From an uncultured Clostridia bacterium (GTDB lineage Bacteria; Bacillota; Clostridia; Lachnospirales; Anaerotignaceae), in the NCBI GenBank assembly GCA_945868505.1, contig CAMBLO010000006.1:23779-87778 (forward strand): 64,000 bases of DNA, given 5' to 3'. The notes beneath the pieces were generated by a model that was given only the letters and a program-made list of their open reading frames with translations, had not been told where the DNA came from and did no database searches. The position numbers were made by a program, and so were the translations under genes. Shown here one piece after another: positions 9,476 to 19,778 of the stretch (position 1 is the stretch's first letter; every line of letters begins with the position of its first letter).

Positions 9476-11592
9476 TACATACTCTTCCTTTCTGCAATTT
9501 CCGCCATTTTCGCATCGTTCAGTCGGGTATCGCCTTTGACACGGGAATAGGAGAGATAGCCGTTCATACGGTCAATCTTCGTCAGGTTTTTGCTGCCGCA
9601 TTTGGGGCAAACGTCCATTTCCAGCTCCTGATGGCCGCAATCGTCGCAATAAGCCAGAGAAAGGTTGACCCCTTCATAGAAGCCCAGCTTCATGGCACGA
9701 CGCACCAGTGTGCGGATGGCATCCAGATTATAGTCGATGGGATATTTTACATACTGAATCTTGCCACCGTTGGAAAGATCCCAGAAGCGTTTTTCCAAGT
9801 TCTGCTTTTCGATGGGGGTGATATCCTCTGTTACATGGCAATGGAAGCTGTTGCTGACGTATGGTCTGTCGGAAACATTTTCAATGACGCCATATTTCTT
9901 GCGGAACTGGGTTACCTGCAGGCCGCAAAGGCTTTCCGCGGGGGTGCCGTAGATGGCGTAAAGATTGCCGTCGGCTTTTTTGAATTCTGCAATCTTATCG
10001 TTGATATGCTGCAGAGTGTCGATGGCGAACTGCCCGTCCTCCACCAGAGATTTGCCGTTATGCAGCTCCTGCAATTCATTCAGAGCCGTGATGCCGAAGG
10101 ATGCTGTCGCAGATTTCAGCAGGGGCTTGATTTTATCATGGATATTCAAATGACCGCCGTAGAAGCCGCCCTCACAGTAAGCCAGCGGGTTGGTAGATGC
10201 CCGCATTTCCCCCAGATAGGCATAGGTACGGATATGCAGCTGGCGAATCAGTTCCAGATAGTAGTCCAATACTTCATAGAAGGGCTTGCTTTCCTGCTTT
10301 GCCTTGGCATAAATCATGGGCAGGTGCAGGCTGACTGCACCGATATTGAAGCGTCCCACGAAAACAGGCTTGTCCTGCTCATCGGCAGGCTCCATGCCGC
10401 CCCGTTCAAACCAAGGGGACAGGAAGGCACGACAGCCCATGGGGCTGATGATAGCGCCGTATTTTTTATACATTTCCGCCACATAGCCTTCGCCTGTCAG
10501 GGAAAGCCAGTCGGGGTACATGGTCTTGGAGGAGCAGAGGATGCCTGCCTCGAAAACATCTTCCAGTTCCTTGCCGGGACCGTGGAGGTTTTCATCATAG
10601 AGGAAAACCAGCTTGGGGAAAAGAACGGGCTTCTTGCAGTTCTTCTTGCCCTGACCCTTTCTGCGGACATTCAGCATGGTAATCGAAGCCATTTTCGCAA
10701 ATTTGCCTGTGCCTGTGCCGAAGGTCATGGTGATGAAGGGGTAATCGCCGCGGCTGGATGCAACGGTATTGAATTTATATTCCCAGCCTTGGAAGCCTTG
10801 GTCAAAATCCTTCTGGATATCCTTCATGGCTTCTCTATCGGCTACACGAGCAGTCAGACCCATGTCCATATAGCGGCGGTAGTATTTTTCATAGCTTTTT
10901 TCTGCATAGGGCTCCAGAAGCAGGTCTACGGAAGGCACCGTAAAGCCGCCGTACTGCTGGCTGGCTGCGGAAAGGACGATATCCCCGATGACGTCGAAGG
11001 CAACCTCCAGCGTCTTGGGCTCGTTGTACCACAGGTTGCCCATTTCGAAGCCCCCTGTCAGCACTTCCTTTACATTGAAAAGACAGCAGTTCATGGTATC
11101 TCTGCGGGCGGACATATCGTGGATATAGATATACCCATCTCTGCAGGCCTGCAGTTCCTCTGTTGTCATGAAAAATTTCTGATACAGCTCTTTATTCAGC
11201 TGATTGAACACAAGGCTGCGCTTGGTGGAAACCAGTGCGCTGTCGGTGTTGCTGTTTTCCTTGTCGCCGATATACATGATGGACTGGCTTTTTTTGTATA
11301 CCTCGTCCAGCATTTTGACGAAATCCTGTTTATAGTTGCGGTAATCCCGATAGCTTTTGGCAACCTCGGGCTTTACCTGCTCCAAAGCACTTTCTACGAT
11401 GTTGTGCATCTGGGCAATGGGAATGCCCTCCTGCCCCAGAGAGCGGGCTTTGGTTTCCACATATTCACAGAGGAAATCCAGTTCCTCTTGCGTAAATTTT
11501 ACCATGGCACGATATGCCGATTTATTGACAGCTGTCACGACCTTTTGGACATTCCAAGCTTCGTGGGTGTTATCTTTTTTGATGACGTACAT
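9475..11592 (-). CDS. nrdD: Anaerobic ribonucleoside-triphosphate reductase
   Basis: N-terminal ATP-cone; zinc-binding CDDCGHQ...CPKCGS; C-terminal RMNGYLSYSRVKGDTRLND glycyl-radical segment; start MYVIKKDN after ggaggaaat. Confidence 0.93.
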   Translation of the reverse strand: MYVIKKDNTHEAWNVQKVVTAVNKSAYRAMVKFTQEELDFLCEYVETKARSLGQEGIPIAQMHNIVESALEQVKPEVAKSYRDYRNYKQDFVKMLDEVYKKSQSIMYIGDKENSNTDSALVSTKRSLVFNQLNKELYQKFFMTTEELQACRDGYIYIHDMSARRDTMNCCLFNVKEVLTGGFEMGNLWYNEPKTLEVAFDVIGDIVLSAASQQYGGFTVPSVDLLLEPYAEKSYEKYYRRYMDMGLTARVADREAMKDIQKDFDQGFQGWEYKFNTVASSRGDYPFITMTFGTGTGKFAKMASITMLNVRRKGQGKKNCKKPVLFPKLVFLYDENLHGPGKELEDVFEAGILCSSKTMYPDWLSLTGEGYVAEMYKKYGAIISPMGCRAFLSPWFERGGMEPADEQDKPVFVGRFNIGAVSLHLPMIYAKAKQESKPFYEVLDYYLELIRQLHIRTYAYLGEMRASTNPLAYCEGGFYGGHLNIHDKIKPLLKSATASFGITALNELQELHNGKSLVEDGQFAIDTLQHINDKIAEFKKADGNLYAIYGTPAESLCGLQVTQFRKKYGVIENVSDRPYVSNSFHCHVTEDITPIEKQNLEKRFWDLSNGGKIQYVKYPIDYNLDAIRTLVRRAMKLGFYEGVNLSLAYCDDCGHQELEMDVCPKCGSKNLTKIDRMNGYLSYSRVKGDTRLNDAKMAEIAERKSM

Positions 11593-11699
11593 GTATATTT
11601 CCTCCTTTACAGGCAGATTCCTCAAATGAACAGATTCTTACCTATAAATATACTGCAAAATGAATTTTAGTGGTGTTGCATTTATCACAGTAAAAACGA

Positions 11700-13178
11700 T
11701 TACAAACGGGCCTGCTTCACTGCATGGTGCCAGCCCTTTATCTTTTCCGCCGCATCCTCATGGGAAGCTTCCGGGGAAAAGGCGCAGGAAACCTGCCAGT
11801 TGCGGCGAATTTCCGTCAAGTCCTTCCAATAGCCTATCGCCAGCCCTGCCAAATAGGCGGCACCAAGGGCAGTGGTTTCCAGAACGGAAGGACGCAGCAC
11901 GGGAACCCCTGTGATATCCGACTGGAATTGTAGCAGGAAGGTATTGGCTGCCGCACCGCCATCTACCCGTAGTTCCGCCAAGGGGATGCCTGCATCCTGT
12001 TCCATGGCGTGAAGCACATCATAGGTCTGATATGCCATGGATTCTACTGTTGCACGAACGATATGGCAGCGGTTTGCCCCACGGGTCAGCCCTGTCAGGA
12101 TGCCCCTTGCGTAAGGGTCCCAGTAGGGCGCACCCAGACCAACGAAGGCGGGCACCAAATAAACCCCGCAGGTATTTTCTACCTCACGGCAAAGACCTTC
12201 CGTTTCTCCTGCGGAGGAAATGAGCTTCAGTTCATCCCGCAGCCATTGGATTGCCGCTCCGGCTACGAAAATAGAGCCTTCTAAGGCGTATGTGATTTTT
12301 CCGTCCAAGCCCCATGCGATGGTGGTGACCAGACCGTTTTTGGAGGACACAGGCTTGTCCCCTGTATTCATCAGCAAAAAGCCCCCTGTGCCGTAGGTAT
12401 TTTTGGCTGTGCCGGGGGAGAAGCAGGCTTGTCCGAACAATGCAGACTGCTGGTCCCCAGCCGCCCCTGCGATAGGGATGGCTGCTCCGAAAAGGAGAGG
12501 CAGGGTGTGACCGAAAACACCGCTGGAAGGGCGTACCTCCGGCAGGATGTTTACGGGAATCTCGAATAATTCCAGCAGCTCCTTGTCCCATTCCAGAGTG
12601 TGGATATTGAACAGCATGGTGCGGGATGCGTTGGAATAGTCGGTGGCGTGTACCTGCCCGCCGGTCAGGTTCCAGATGAGCCATGTGTCGATGGTGCCGA
12701 AAAGCAGATTGCCGCTTTCTGCCAGTTTCTTGGCTTCCGGTACGTTTTGCAGAATCCAGCGGATTTTTGTTGCGGAAAAATAGGCATCAATGAGCAGCCC
12801 TGTTTTTTTCCGAATCTTTTCTGTCCAGCCTGCTTCCTGCAGGGAATCGCAGTAGGGGGCAGTCCGTCTGCATTGCCATACGATGGCGTGGTAGACAGGC
12901 TTGCCGTTCCGCTTATCCCAAAGGATAGAGGTTTCCCTTTGGTTGGTGATGCCGATGGCGGCAATTTCCTCTGGAGAAATACCCTGTTTTGCAATGGCTT
13001 CACGGGCAACCTCCAGCTGTGTTTCCCAAATTTCCATGGCATCATGCTCTACCCAGCCGGGCTGGGGATAGTATTGCTTGAATTCCTTTTGGGCAACACT
13101 GTGCATCTGTCCGTTCTGGTCGAAAAGAATGGTACGGGAGCTGGTGGTGCCTTGGTCTAAGGAAAGGATATATTTCAT
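11700..13178 (-). CDS. glpK: Glycerol kinase
   Basis: [45 protein letters not shown]-kinase motifs. Confidence 0.95.
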   Translation of the reverse strand: MKYILSLDQGTTSSRTILFDQNGQMHSVAQKEFKQYYPQPGWVEHDAMEIWETQLEVAREAIAKQGISPEEIAAIGITNQRETSILWDKRNGKPVYHAIVWQCRRTAPYCDSLQEAGWTEKIRKKTGLLIDAYFSATKIRWILQNVPEAKKLAESGNLLFGTIDTWLIWNLTGGQVHATDYSNASRTMLFNIHTLEWDKELLELFEIPVNILPEVRPSSGVFGHTLPLLFGAAIPIAGAAGDQQSALFGQACFSPGTAKNTYGTGGFLLMNTGDKPVSSKNGLVTTIAWGLDGKITYALEGSIFVAGAAIQWLRDELKLISSAGETEGLCREVENTCGVYLVPAFVGLGAPYWDPYARGILTGLTRGANRCHIVRATVESMAYQTYDVLHAMEQDAGIPLAELRVDGGAAANTFLLQFQSDITGVPVLRPSVLETTALGAAYLAGLAIGYWKDLTEIRRNWQVSCAFSPEASHEDAAEKIKGWHHAVKQARL

Positions 13179-13354
13179 GGCAGAGACCTCCTTTAATACG
13201 CAAATCGTCACTGAAAATAGTATAGCAAAAAGGAGAAGCCCCCACAAGGGAACAGAAAAAAGTAAAAAAAGTTTTAGGAAATGATGAGTGCAGAAAAATA
13301 ATGTGGTAGAATAGAGTCGCTGTCGACTCTTTCCAGCAGGAAGGAGGTGCGTTT

Positions 13355-13450
13355 ATGTTTGAGACTTTTTTAAACTTCCTTCTTTCGGTCGTGGCAAGTG
13401 TAGCAGGATACTACATATGCAAATGGTTGGATCGGAAGAAACGTCGATAG
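13355..13450 (+). CDS. 31-aa hydrophobic peptide, candidate Fst-like type I toxin: MFETFLNFLLSVVASVAGYYICKWLDRKKRR
   Basis: aaggagg RBS at 13341; single TM plus basic tail; convergent antisense promoter and shared bidirectional terminator; direct repeats. Confidence 0.72.
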   Translation: MFETFLNFLLSVVASVAGYYICKWLDRKKRR

Positions 13451-13458
13451 TCAACCAA

Positions 13459-13507
13459 AAAAGAACCCCCGCAGACTAGCCCTCTGCGGGGGTTCACTTT
13501 TTGGTGC
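13459..13507. terminator. Bidirectional terminator shared by the sORF mRNA and the putative antisense RNA
   Basis: accaaaaaaGAACCCCCGCAGA ctagccc TCTGCGGGGGTTCactttttggt. Confidence 0.85.
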
Positions 13508-13541
13508 GTTGTGTTAGAAACTTTTTTGCTAACTTCCTTTT
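13459..13541 (-). ncRNA. Putative antisense antitoxin RNA (RNAII-like)
   Basis: Minus-strand TTGACA (13579-13574) and TATAAT (13553-13548), 20-nt spacer; transcript would carry the complement of DRb (13513-13540) and end at the shared terminator. Confidence 0.5.
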
Positions 13542-13581
13542 AGCTATATTATAGTAACATATTTATGCGGATATGTCAATT

Positions 13582-14193
13582 TTACTTCATATAAGGGTTT
13601 GTTCTGCGTTCTGTTTCCAGTGTGGTGGCGGGGCCATGGCCGGAATAGACCTGATAATCCCCGGGCAGAGCCGCCAGTTTTTTCAGGGACTGGATGATAT
13701 CGTTCCAGTTGCCCGTAGGCAGGTCTGTTCTGCCGCAGGAGCCTTGGAACAGGGTATCCCCGCTGAAGATGGTATCCTTGCAGATATAGCAGATGGAGCC
13801 TTCTGTGTGGCCGGGGGTTTCCAATACTTCAAACTCCATATCGCCCACCTTTACTACATCGCCGTTTTTCACCTGCACATCGGGATGTACGATGATATCG
13901 CCGCAGCAGAAATGGGAGCAGTTGATGCTGGGGTCTGTGAAAACACGCATTTCCTTGGCACAGCCAACGATGGTACAGCCGTAATGCTCCGCTACTTCAT
14001 TCACAGAGCCTGTGTGGTCGTAATGACCATGGGTCAGCAGGATATGGGTCACCTTTAAGTTGTTTTTTTCGATATAAGCATACAGGGGGGCGGGGTTGCC
14101 GTCGCAGTCGATGATGGCGGTGATGCCGTTGTCATCGGAAACCACATAGTTGTTCGTACCGACGGAGCCAGCCGCATAGCAAGCAATCTTCAT
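13582..14193 (-). CDS. MBL-fold metallohydrolase (glyoxalase II-like)
   Basis: LTHGHYDHTGS, GHTEGSICY, SGDTLFQGSCGRTDL, SGHGP motifs. Confidence 0.88.
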   Translation of the reverse strand: MKIACYAAGSVGTNNYVVSDDNGITAIIDCDGNPAPLYAYIEKNNLKVTHILLTHGHYDHTGSVNEVAEHYGCTIVGCAKEMRVFTDPSINCSHFCCGDIIVHPDVQVKNGDVVKVGDMEFEVLETPGHTEGSICYICKDTIFSGDTLFQGSCGRTDLPTGNWNDIIQSLKKLAALPGDYQVYSGHGPATTLETERRTNPYMK

Positions 14194-14508
14194 GGGGATT
14201 CCTCCTTGTTTGTTCGGATTTCATTTTTTCAAATTATATCAATCCTGCGGGCAATTTGCAACAGGAATGGGGCAGAGAAATGAAAAAGCAGCGGGGAAGG
14301 TTTCCTTTCTTCGCCTTTATGGTATAATATCCACAAACAGAGTTTGTGGAACAGTCGCTTACAGCGTCTTACTGCTGTTTCACAGCAGATTATACAATTC
14401 CCAAGCAAAGCTTGTTCATACCATGCCTTGAAAAAGTAAATGTCGGCAGAGCCGCCGCTCCCTTTTTCTGCGGTCATGGTAAATTATGAAAAGAGGGAGG
14501 TGCTTCCG

Positions 14509-14952
14509 ATGGAAGAAAACAGTAGAGTTAGAAGGCTGCAAAAGGAAGATTTGGCGGCTGTTATGGAACTTTGGCTGCATACGAATCTGCAAGCGCATCC
14601 CTTTGTTTCGGAAGCATACTGGAGGGAAAACTTTGAAGGAGTAAAGGAAGCCCTGCCAAAGGCGGAGGTGTTTGTCTGCCAAAAGGACGATACAGGGGAA
14701 ATCATCGGTTTTATCGGCATGGAGGGGCAGTATATTGCAGGGATATTTGTCAAAAAAGAAATGCAGTCCATGGGAATTGGAAAGAAGCTGCTAGACCATG
14801 TGAAACAGAGCAGGGAAAAGCTGACGCTGCATGTTTATCAGAAAAACCAACGGGCAGTGGACTTTTATCTGAGGGAAGGATTTTCTATTCGGGCAGAAGC
14901 CTTGGATGAAAATACAGGGAAAAAGGAATTCCTTCTGGAATGGAACGGGTGA
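14509..14952 (+). CDS. GNAT family N-acetyltransferase
   Basis: GIFVKKEMQSMGIGKKLLDHVK, FYLREGF motifs. Confidence 0.85.
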   Translation: MEENSRVRRLQKEDLAAVMELWLHTNLQAHPFVSEAYWRENFEGVKEALPKAEVFVCQKDDTGEIIGFIGMEGQYIAGIFVKKEMQSMGIGKKLLDHVKQSREKLTLHVYQKNQRAVDFYLREGFSIRAEALDENTGKKEFLLEWNG

Positions 14953-15033
14953 GAGGAAACTCGTTGGCTTTGAAGGGATCCAAATGGAACTGACAGAATG
15001 ATGGATTCCGATTGACAGGGAATGAAACCGATG

Positions 15034-15558
15034 GGAAATATGATGTTTTATCAGAAAATAAAATATTTGGCAAATATCATCACGGTCAGCAGAATCATAG
15101 CAGCATTGGCAATCATACAGACAGAGCCATTGTCGTTCCCATTTTATGCCTTGTTCCTTTTTTGCGGCATCACGGACATTTTGGATGGCAGGATTGCCAG
15201 AAAGACGGGTTCGGAAAGCAGGACGGGGGCTATTTTAGACAGCATTGCAGATATGGTTTTTGCTTTGATATGTTTTGCAAAGCTATTTTCTGTCATGGAC
15301 CTGCCACTGTTTTTATGGATTTGGATTGGCGGGATTGCCGCAGGCAGGGGCATCAATCTGATTTTTGGCTTTATGCACCATCATAAGCTTGTAATGCTGC
15401 ATACGAAAGCCAATAAGCTGACGGGGCTGCTGCTGTTCCTGTTTCCTCTTTTTATTGGCTTTTTCAGTATCAGCTATATTGCTTTTTTGATTTGCGCCAT
15501 AGCGACTTTTGCAGCGATACAGGAAGGATATTTTATCAGAACGGGCAGAACGGAATAG
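15034..15558 (+). CDS. CDP-alcohol phosphatidyltransferase family protein
   Basis: DILDGRIARKTGSESRTGAILDSIAD signature; start could be 15022 or a nearby in-frame ATG. Confidence 0.82.
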   Translation, partial: GNMMFYQKIKYLANIITVSRIIAALAIIQTEPLSFPFYALFLFCGITDILDGRIARKTGSESRTGAILDSIADMVFALICFAKLFSVMDLPLFLWIWIGGIAAGRGINLIFGFMHHHKLVMLHTKANKLTGLLLFLFPLFIGFFSISYIAFLICAIATFAAIQEGYFIRTGRTE

Positions 15559-15599
15559 AGCAACGCTTTTCTCGGATGCAGACGAAGGAGGAAACAGAA

Positions 15600-16028
15600 A
15601 TGGACATCATAGCCGGATTGCAAAATAAAAATCATGCAGAAGCCTATCAGCTTCTGTTAGAACTGGAAGGGCGTTCAGCCGAATCCGATGAGCTTTATGA
15701 ATATTTTGAAGTATTTTTGTCTCTGCTGGAAAGCAAAAGCTCCTTTGTCAGAACAAGAGGCTTTCGCCTAGCTTGCGCCCAAGCCCAATGGGATGTAGAG
15801 AATAAAATCGAAAAGAATCTTGATGCTCTGCTTTCCATGCTGGAGGATGAAAAGCCCACAGCCGTAAGGCAGTGCTTGGCAGCCCTACATCAGGTGGTGC
15901 TTTATCAGCCCCATTTGATGGAGAGAATCGAGGAAAAGCTAAAGGCTATGGATTTGTCGAAGTATAAAGATAGTATGCGCCCGTTGATTGAAAAAGATGT
16001 GGAAGCATTACGGGAAATAATGGCTTAA
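15600..16028 (+). CDS. HEAT-repeat-like / SufBD-like hypothetical protein
   Basis: Helical repeats (SLLESKSSFVRTRGFRLAC, ALLSMLEDEKPTAVRQCLAAL); start after gaaggaggaaaca. Confidence 0.6.
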   Translation: MDIIAGLQNKNHAEAYQLLLELEGRSAESDELYEYFEVFLSLLESKSSFVRTRGFRLACAQAQWDVENKIEKNLDALLSMLEDEKPTAVRQCLAALHQVVLYQPHLMERIEEKLKAMDLSKYKDSMRPLIEKDVEALREIMA

Positions 16029-16040
16029 ATAGAAAACAAA

Positions 16041-16083
16041 AAGCCGAAAGAAATCTTTGTAATGAAGAGTTCTTTCGGCTTTT
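16041..16083 (+). terminator. Rho-independent terminator
   Basis: AAAAGCCGAAAGAA...TTCTTTCGGCTTTT. Confidence 0.8.
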
Positions 16084-16093
16084 CATTGCATTG

Positions 16094-16144
16094 GGTCGAG
16101 GGGATAACCCCCTTGCGGGGGAATTGAGGGCAGCGCCCTCAAGG
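16094..16144. repeat. Partial Family A hairpin repeat
   Basis: GGGTCGAGGGGATAACCCCCTTGCGGGGG aaTTGAGGGCAGCGCCCTCAA. Confidence 0.6.
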
Positions 16145-16149
16145 TCTTT

Positions 16150-17541
16150 TTATTTGTTTTTCAGATACTCGTCGATAGCCGCCGCCGCCTTTTTCCCGGC
16201 ACCCATCGCCAGAATAACTGTAGCTGCACCTGTAACAGCATCACCGCCGGCATAAACGCCTTCTCTTGTGGTCTGGTTTGTTTCTTCATTGACCACCAGA
16301 CAACCCTTGCGGTTGGTTTCCAGACCCTTTGTGGTGCTGCGAATCAGAGGGTTGGGAGAAGTACCGATGGACATAACAACAGTATCAACATCAATCACAT
16401 AGTTGGAGCCTTCCACGGGCACGGGGCTTCTTCTGCCGCTGGCATCGGGTTCGCCCAGCTCCATTTTCAGGCATTCTATACCGCAAACCTGACCGTTACC
16501 GTCATCAATAATCTTTACGGGATTACGCAGCAGGTGGAATTCGATGCCTTCTTCCTTTGCGTGGTGGATTTCTTCCAGACGGGCAGGCATTTCCTTTTCG
16601 GAACGACGGTAAACGATATAAACATGTTCTGCCCCCATACGTTTTGCACATCTTGCCGCGTCCATGGCAACGTTGCCGCCGCCCACAACGGCTACCGCCT
16701 TGCTGTTGCGGATCGGGGTGTCATATTCGGACAGGTATGCTTTCATCAGGTTGATTCTTGTCAGGTATTCGTTAGCGGAATATACGCCTACCAAGGCTTC
16801 CCCGGGGATGCCCATGAAGGAAGGCAGACCCGCACCTGTGCCAACGAATACAGCATCGAAGCCCATATCTTCAATGATTTCATCGATGGAAAGCACCTTA
16901 CCGATAACCATATTTGTCATAATATTTACGCCCAGAGCGGACAGCTTATCAATTTCCTTCTGCACGATGGCCTTGGGCAGACGGAATTCGGGGATACCAT
17001 AAACCAGTACGCCGCCGGCTTTATGGAAGGCCTCGAACATGGTTACTTCATAGCCCTGTTTTGCCAAATCCCCAGCACAAGCCAGAGAGGAAGGGCCGGA
17101 GCCGACAACAGCTACTTTTTTGCCATTGGAAGCGGGCTTTTCGGGCATTTCGTCGCAGTTTTTCATGTACCAGTCGGCAACGAAGCGTTCCAGTCTGCCG
17201 ATGGCAACGGCTTCGCCCTTGATGCCCCGCACGCATTTGCTTTCGCACTGGCTTTCCTGAGGACAAACACGACCGCAGACTGCGGGCAGTGCGTTTGTGG
17301 AGGTAATGACCTGATAAGCCGCCATGAAGTCGCCCTTTGCCACTTCTGCGATAAATTCGGGGATGCGTACGTTTACGGGACAGCCGCTGACGCAGGGTTT
17401 ATGCTTGCAGTTGAGGCATCTCTGGGCTTCTTCCACTGCCATTTCCGCAGTATAGCCCAGTGCAACCTCTTCAAAGTTTTTATTTCTCACATCAGGTGCC
17501 TGTTCGGGCATCTTGATTTTTTCCAGACTCATATTTGCCAT
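16150..17541 (-). CDS. NAD(P)-binding oxidoreductase, GltD/NfnB-like
   Basis: CLNCKHKPCVSGCPVNVRIPEF, CGRVCPQESQCESKC Fe-S motifs; two Rossmann GxGxxG; paired with an NfnA-like protein. Confidence 0.88.
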   Translation of the reverse strand: MANMSLEKIKMPEQAPDVRNKNFEEVALGYTAEMAVEEAQRCLNCKHKPCVSGCPVNVRIPEFIAEVAKGDFMAAYQVITSTNALPAVCGRVCPQESQCESKCVRGIKGEAVAIGRLERFVADWYMKNCDEMPEKPASNGKKVAVVGSGPSSLACAGDLAKQGYEVTMFEAFHKAGGVLVYGIPEFRLPKAIVQKEIDKLSALGVNIMTNMVIGKVLSIDEIIEDMGFDAVFVGTGAGLPSFMGIPGEALVGVYSANEYLTRINLMKAYLSEYDTPIRNSKAVAVVGGGNVAMDAARCAKRMGAEHVYIVYRRSEKEMPARLEEIHHAKEEGIEFHLLRNPVKIIDDGNGQVCGIECLKMELGEPDASGRRSPVPVEGSNYVIDVDTVVMSIGTSPNPLIRSTTKGLETNRKGCLVVNEETNQTTREGVYAGGDAVTGAATVILAMGAGKKAAAAIDEYLKNK

Positions 17542-17558
17542 GATGATCTTGTACCTCC

Positions 17559-18413
17559 TTATTTGATCAGTTCATTTGCCAGCTTATCCATACGGCAGAT
17601 GTGTGTTTCTGTCAGTTCCGCTTCTCTTGCTTTATAGATGGAGTTACGGTTCATCAGTTCGTCGAAATCCACTTCGTGACCGTCAAAGTCGGGGCCGTCA
17701 ACGCAGGCAAATTTGATCTTGCCGCCCACGGTGACACGGCAGCCGCCGCACATACCTGTACCGTCGATCATGATGGGGTTCAGGGAAACGATGGTCTTGA
17801 TGCCGAAGGGCTTTGTGGTCAGGCTGACGAATTTCATCATGGGGATGGGGCCGATGGCGATCACAGCATCATAATTGTTTCCTGCTTCAATCAGGGATTT
17901 CAGCTTATCGGTAACGAAGCCCTTTTCGCCCTGGGTGCCGTCGTCGGTCATCAGGTAGAAGTTTGTGGAAACGGCCTTCATTTCATCTTCCAAAATGACG
18001 ATATCCTTGCTGCGGAAACCTGCGATCACATCAACCTCCACGCCCAGATTGTGCAGAGCTTTTGCCTGAGGATATGCGATGGCACAGCCTACGCCGCCGC
18101 CCACAACGGCAACCTTTTTCATGCCATCATATTCTGTGGCAACGCCCAGAGGGCCAACGAAGTCCTGAATGGAATCGCCGATTTCCTTGGCAGCCAGCAG
18201 CTTGGTGGAAAGACCAACCTTCTGGAAGATGATGGTTACGGTGCCTTTTTCTCTGTCATAATCAGCGATGGTCAGGGGAACTCTTTCGCTGAATTCGTCC
18301 ACACGGAAGATGATGAACTGACCTGCCTGTGCCTTTTTAGCAACAAAAGGTGCTTCAATCTCCAGAAGTGTGACCATGCTGTTCAGTTCTCTTTTATTTA
18401 CAATACGAAACAT
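17559..18413 (-). CDS. Ferredoxin-NADP reductase-like / PyrK-like FAD-NAD-binding protein (NfnA-like)
   Basis: VGPLGVATEYDGMKKVAVVGGGVGCAIAYP; CGGCRV...C 2Fe-2S motif; adjacent to NfnB-like. Confidence 0.87.
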   Translation of the reverse strand: MFRIVNKRELNSMVTLLEIEAPFVAKKAQAGQFIIFRVDEFSERVPLTIADYDREKGTVTIIFQKVGLSTKLLAAKEIGDSIQDFVGPLGVATEYDGMKKVAVVGGGVGCAIAYPQAKALHNLGVEVDVIAGFRSKDIVILEDEMKAVSTNFYLMTDDGTQGEKGFVTDKLKSLIEAGNNYDAVIAIGPIPMMKFVSLTTKPFGIKTIVSLNPIMIDGTGMCGGCRVTVGGKIKFACVDGPDFDGHEVDFDELMNRNSIYKAREAELTETHICRMDKLANELIK

Positions 18414-18652
18414 GGGGTTTCCTTCCTTTCTTATAGTTCTTTCAATTGGTTTGATTTTTCCGAAAGGGTTTCCTTTGGATGTGTTTTTTGATAAGATACA
18501 CTTACGATTATACATAATGATAGCATAAAAGGGGCATCGGTAAAAGACGGAAAAACACCATTTTTCCGTATAAAAGGAGACAAAAGTTTATGGGAAACGA
18601 ACAAAAAACGGGACGTTTTCTGTCCCGCTTATCAGACAAGGAGGAAACCAAC

Positions 18653-19456
18653 ATGGAAGAAAAGAAATATACTCTGGATGATTTGGTGCAGGTCATCCGA
18701 ATTTTGCGGGGGGAAAACGGCTGCCCTTGGGACAGGGTGCAGACCCACGAATCCATCCGTCAGGATATGCTGGAGGAGGCTTACGAAGCGGCAGATGCCA
18801 TTGATAAGGGCAATATGGAAAACCTTTGCGAGGAGCTGGGAGATGTTTTGATGCAAGTGGTTTTCCATGCGGAGATTGAAGGGGAAAAGGGCGGCTTCAC
18901 CATAGAGGATGTGATTCGCGGCATCTGTGAAAAGATGGTCTACAGGCATCCCCATGTCTTTGGCAATGGAGAGGTACAGGCGGATACGGCAGAGCAGGTA
19001 CTGGTCAACTGGGAGGAACTGAAAAAGAAAGAGAAGCATACCGAGACTCAGACAGAGGTCATGAAAAGCGTGCCTGATGCCCTGCCTGCCCTCATCCGTG
19101 CCAGAAAGGTGCAGAAAAAGGCGGCAGATGTGGGCTTTGATTTCCCCGATGCCCTTGGTGCCATTCAAAAGGTGTATGAAGAAATACAGGAGCTGGAAGA
19201 GGCTGTGAAGCTGGAAAATGGCACAGAAGAGGAGGAATTTGGGGATATTTTGTTCGCACTGGTGAATATCTCACGCTTTTTGAAAATAAATCCTGAGTTT
19301 GCCTTGACAAAAGCCATCAAAAAGTTTATAAATAGATTTGAATATATTGAGAAATCCGCCCTTTTGCAGGGAAAAAACCTTTCTGGTATGACTCTGGAGG
19401 AAATGGATTTACTCTGGGAGGAAGCAAAAATAAAGCTTCGTCCAATGAAATTATAA
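18653..19456 (+). CDS. mazG: Nucleoside triphosphate pyrophosphohydrolase
   Basis: LRGENGCPWDRVQTHESIR..LEEAYE..DAI, EELGDVLMQVVFHAEI repeated MazG domains. Confidence 0.94.
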   Translation: MEEKKYTLDDLVQVIRILRGENGCPWDRVQTHESIRQDMLEEAYEAADAIDKGNMENLCEELGDVLMQVVFHAEIEGEKGGFTIEDVIRGICEKMVYRHPHVFGNGEVQADTAEQVLVNWEELKKKEKHTETQTEVMKSVPDALPALIRARKVQKKAADVGFDFPDALGAIQKVYEEIQELEEAVKLENGTEEEEFGDILFALVNISRFLKINPEFALTKAIKKFINRFEYIEKSALLQGKNLSGMTLEEMDLLWEEAKIKLRPMKL

Positions 19457-19482
19457 ATGAAAACATTAGGAGGCAAACACAA

Positions 19483-19758
19483 ATGAACAAATCTGATCTG
19501 GTTGCAGCAATTGCAGAAAAAGCAGAAATGAGCAAAAAAGACGCAGAAAAAGCACTGAAAGCTTTTGAAGATGTAGTAACAGAAGAACTGGCAGCAAACG
19601 GTAAAGTACAGCTGGTTGGCTTCGGTACATTCGATGTAGCGGAAAGAGCAGCTCGCGAAGGCAGAAACCCTCAGACAGGCGAAGCAATGCCCATCCCCGC
19701 TTCCAAAGCTCCCAGATTCAAAGCTGGTAAAGCGCTGAAAGATGCCATCAACAAATAA
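19483..19758 (+). CDS. hup: HU family DNA-binding protein
   Basis: MNKSDLVAAIAEKAEMSKKDAEKAL...GFGTFDVAERAAREGRNPQTGE. Confidence 0.96.
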   Translation: MNKSDLVAAIAEKAEMSKKDAEKALKAFEDVVTEELAANGKVQLVGFGTFDVAERAAREGRNPQTGEAMPIPASKAPRFKAGKALKDAINK

Positions 19759-19778
19759 TTTTTCCAAAGGGAAATGAA

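Noticed and set aside
9631-11670. 679-aa plus-strand ORF
   Set aside because: Antisense shadow of nrdD.
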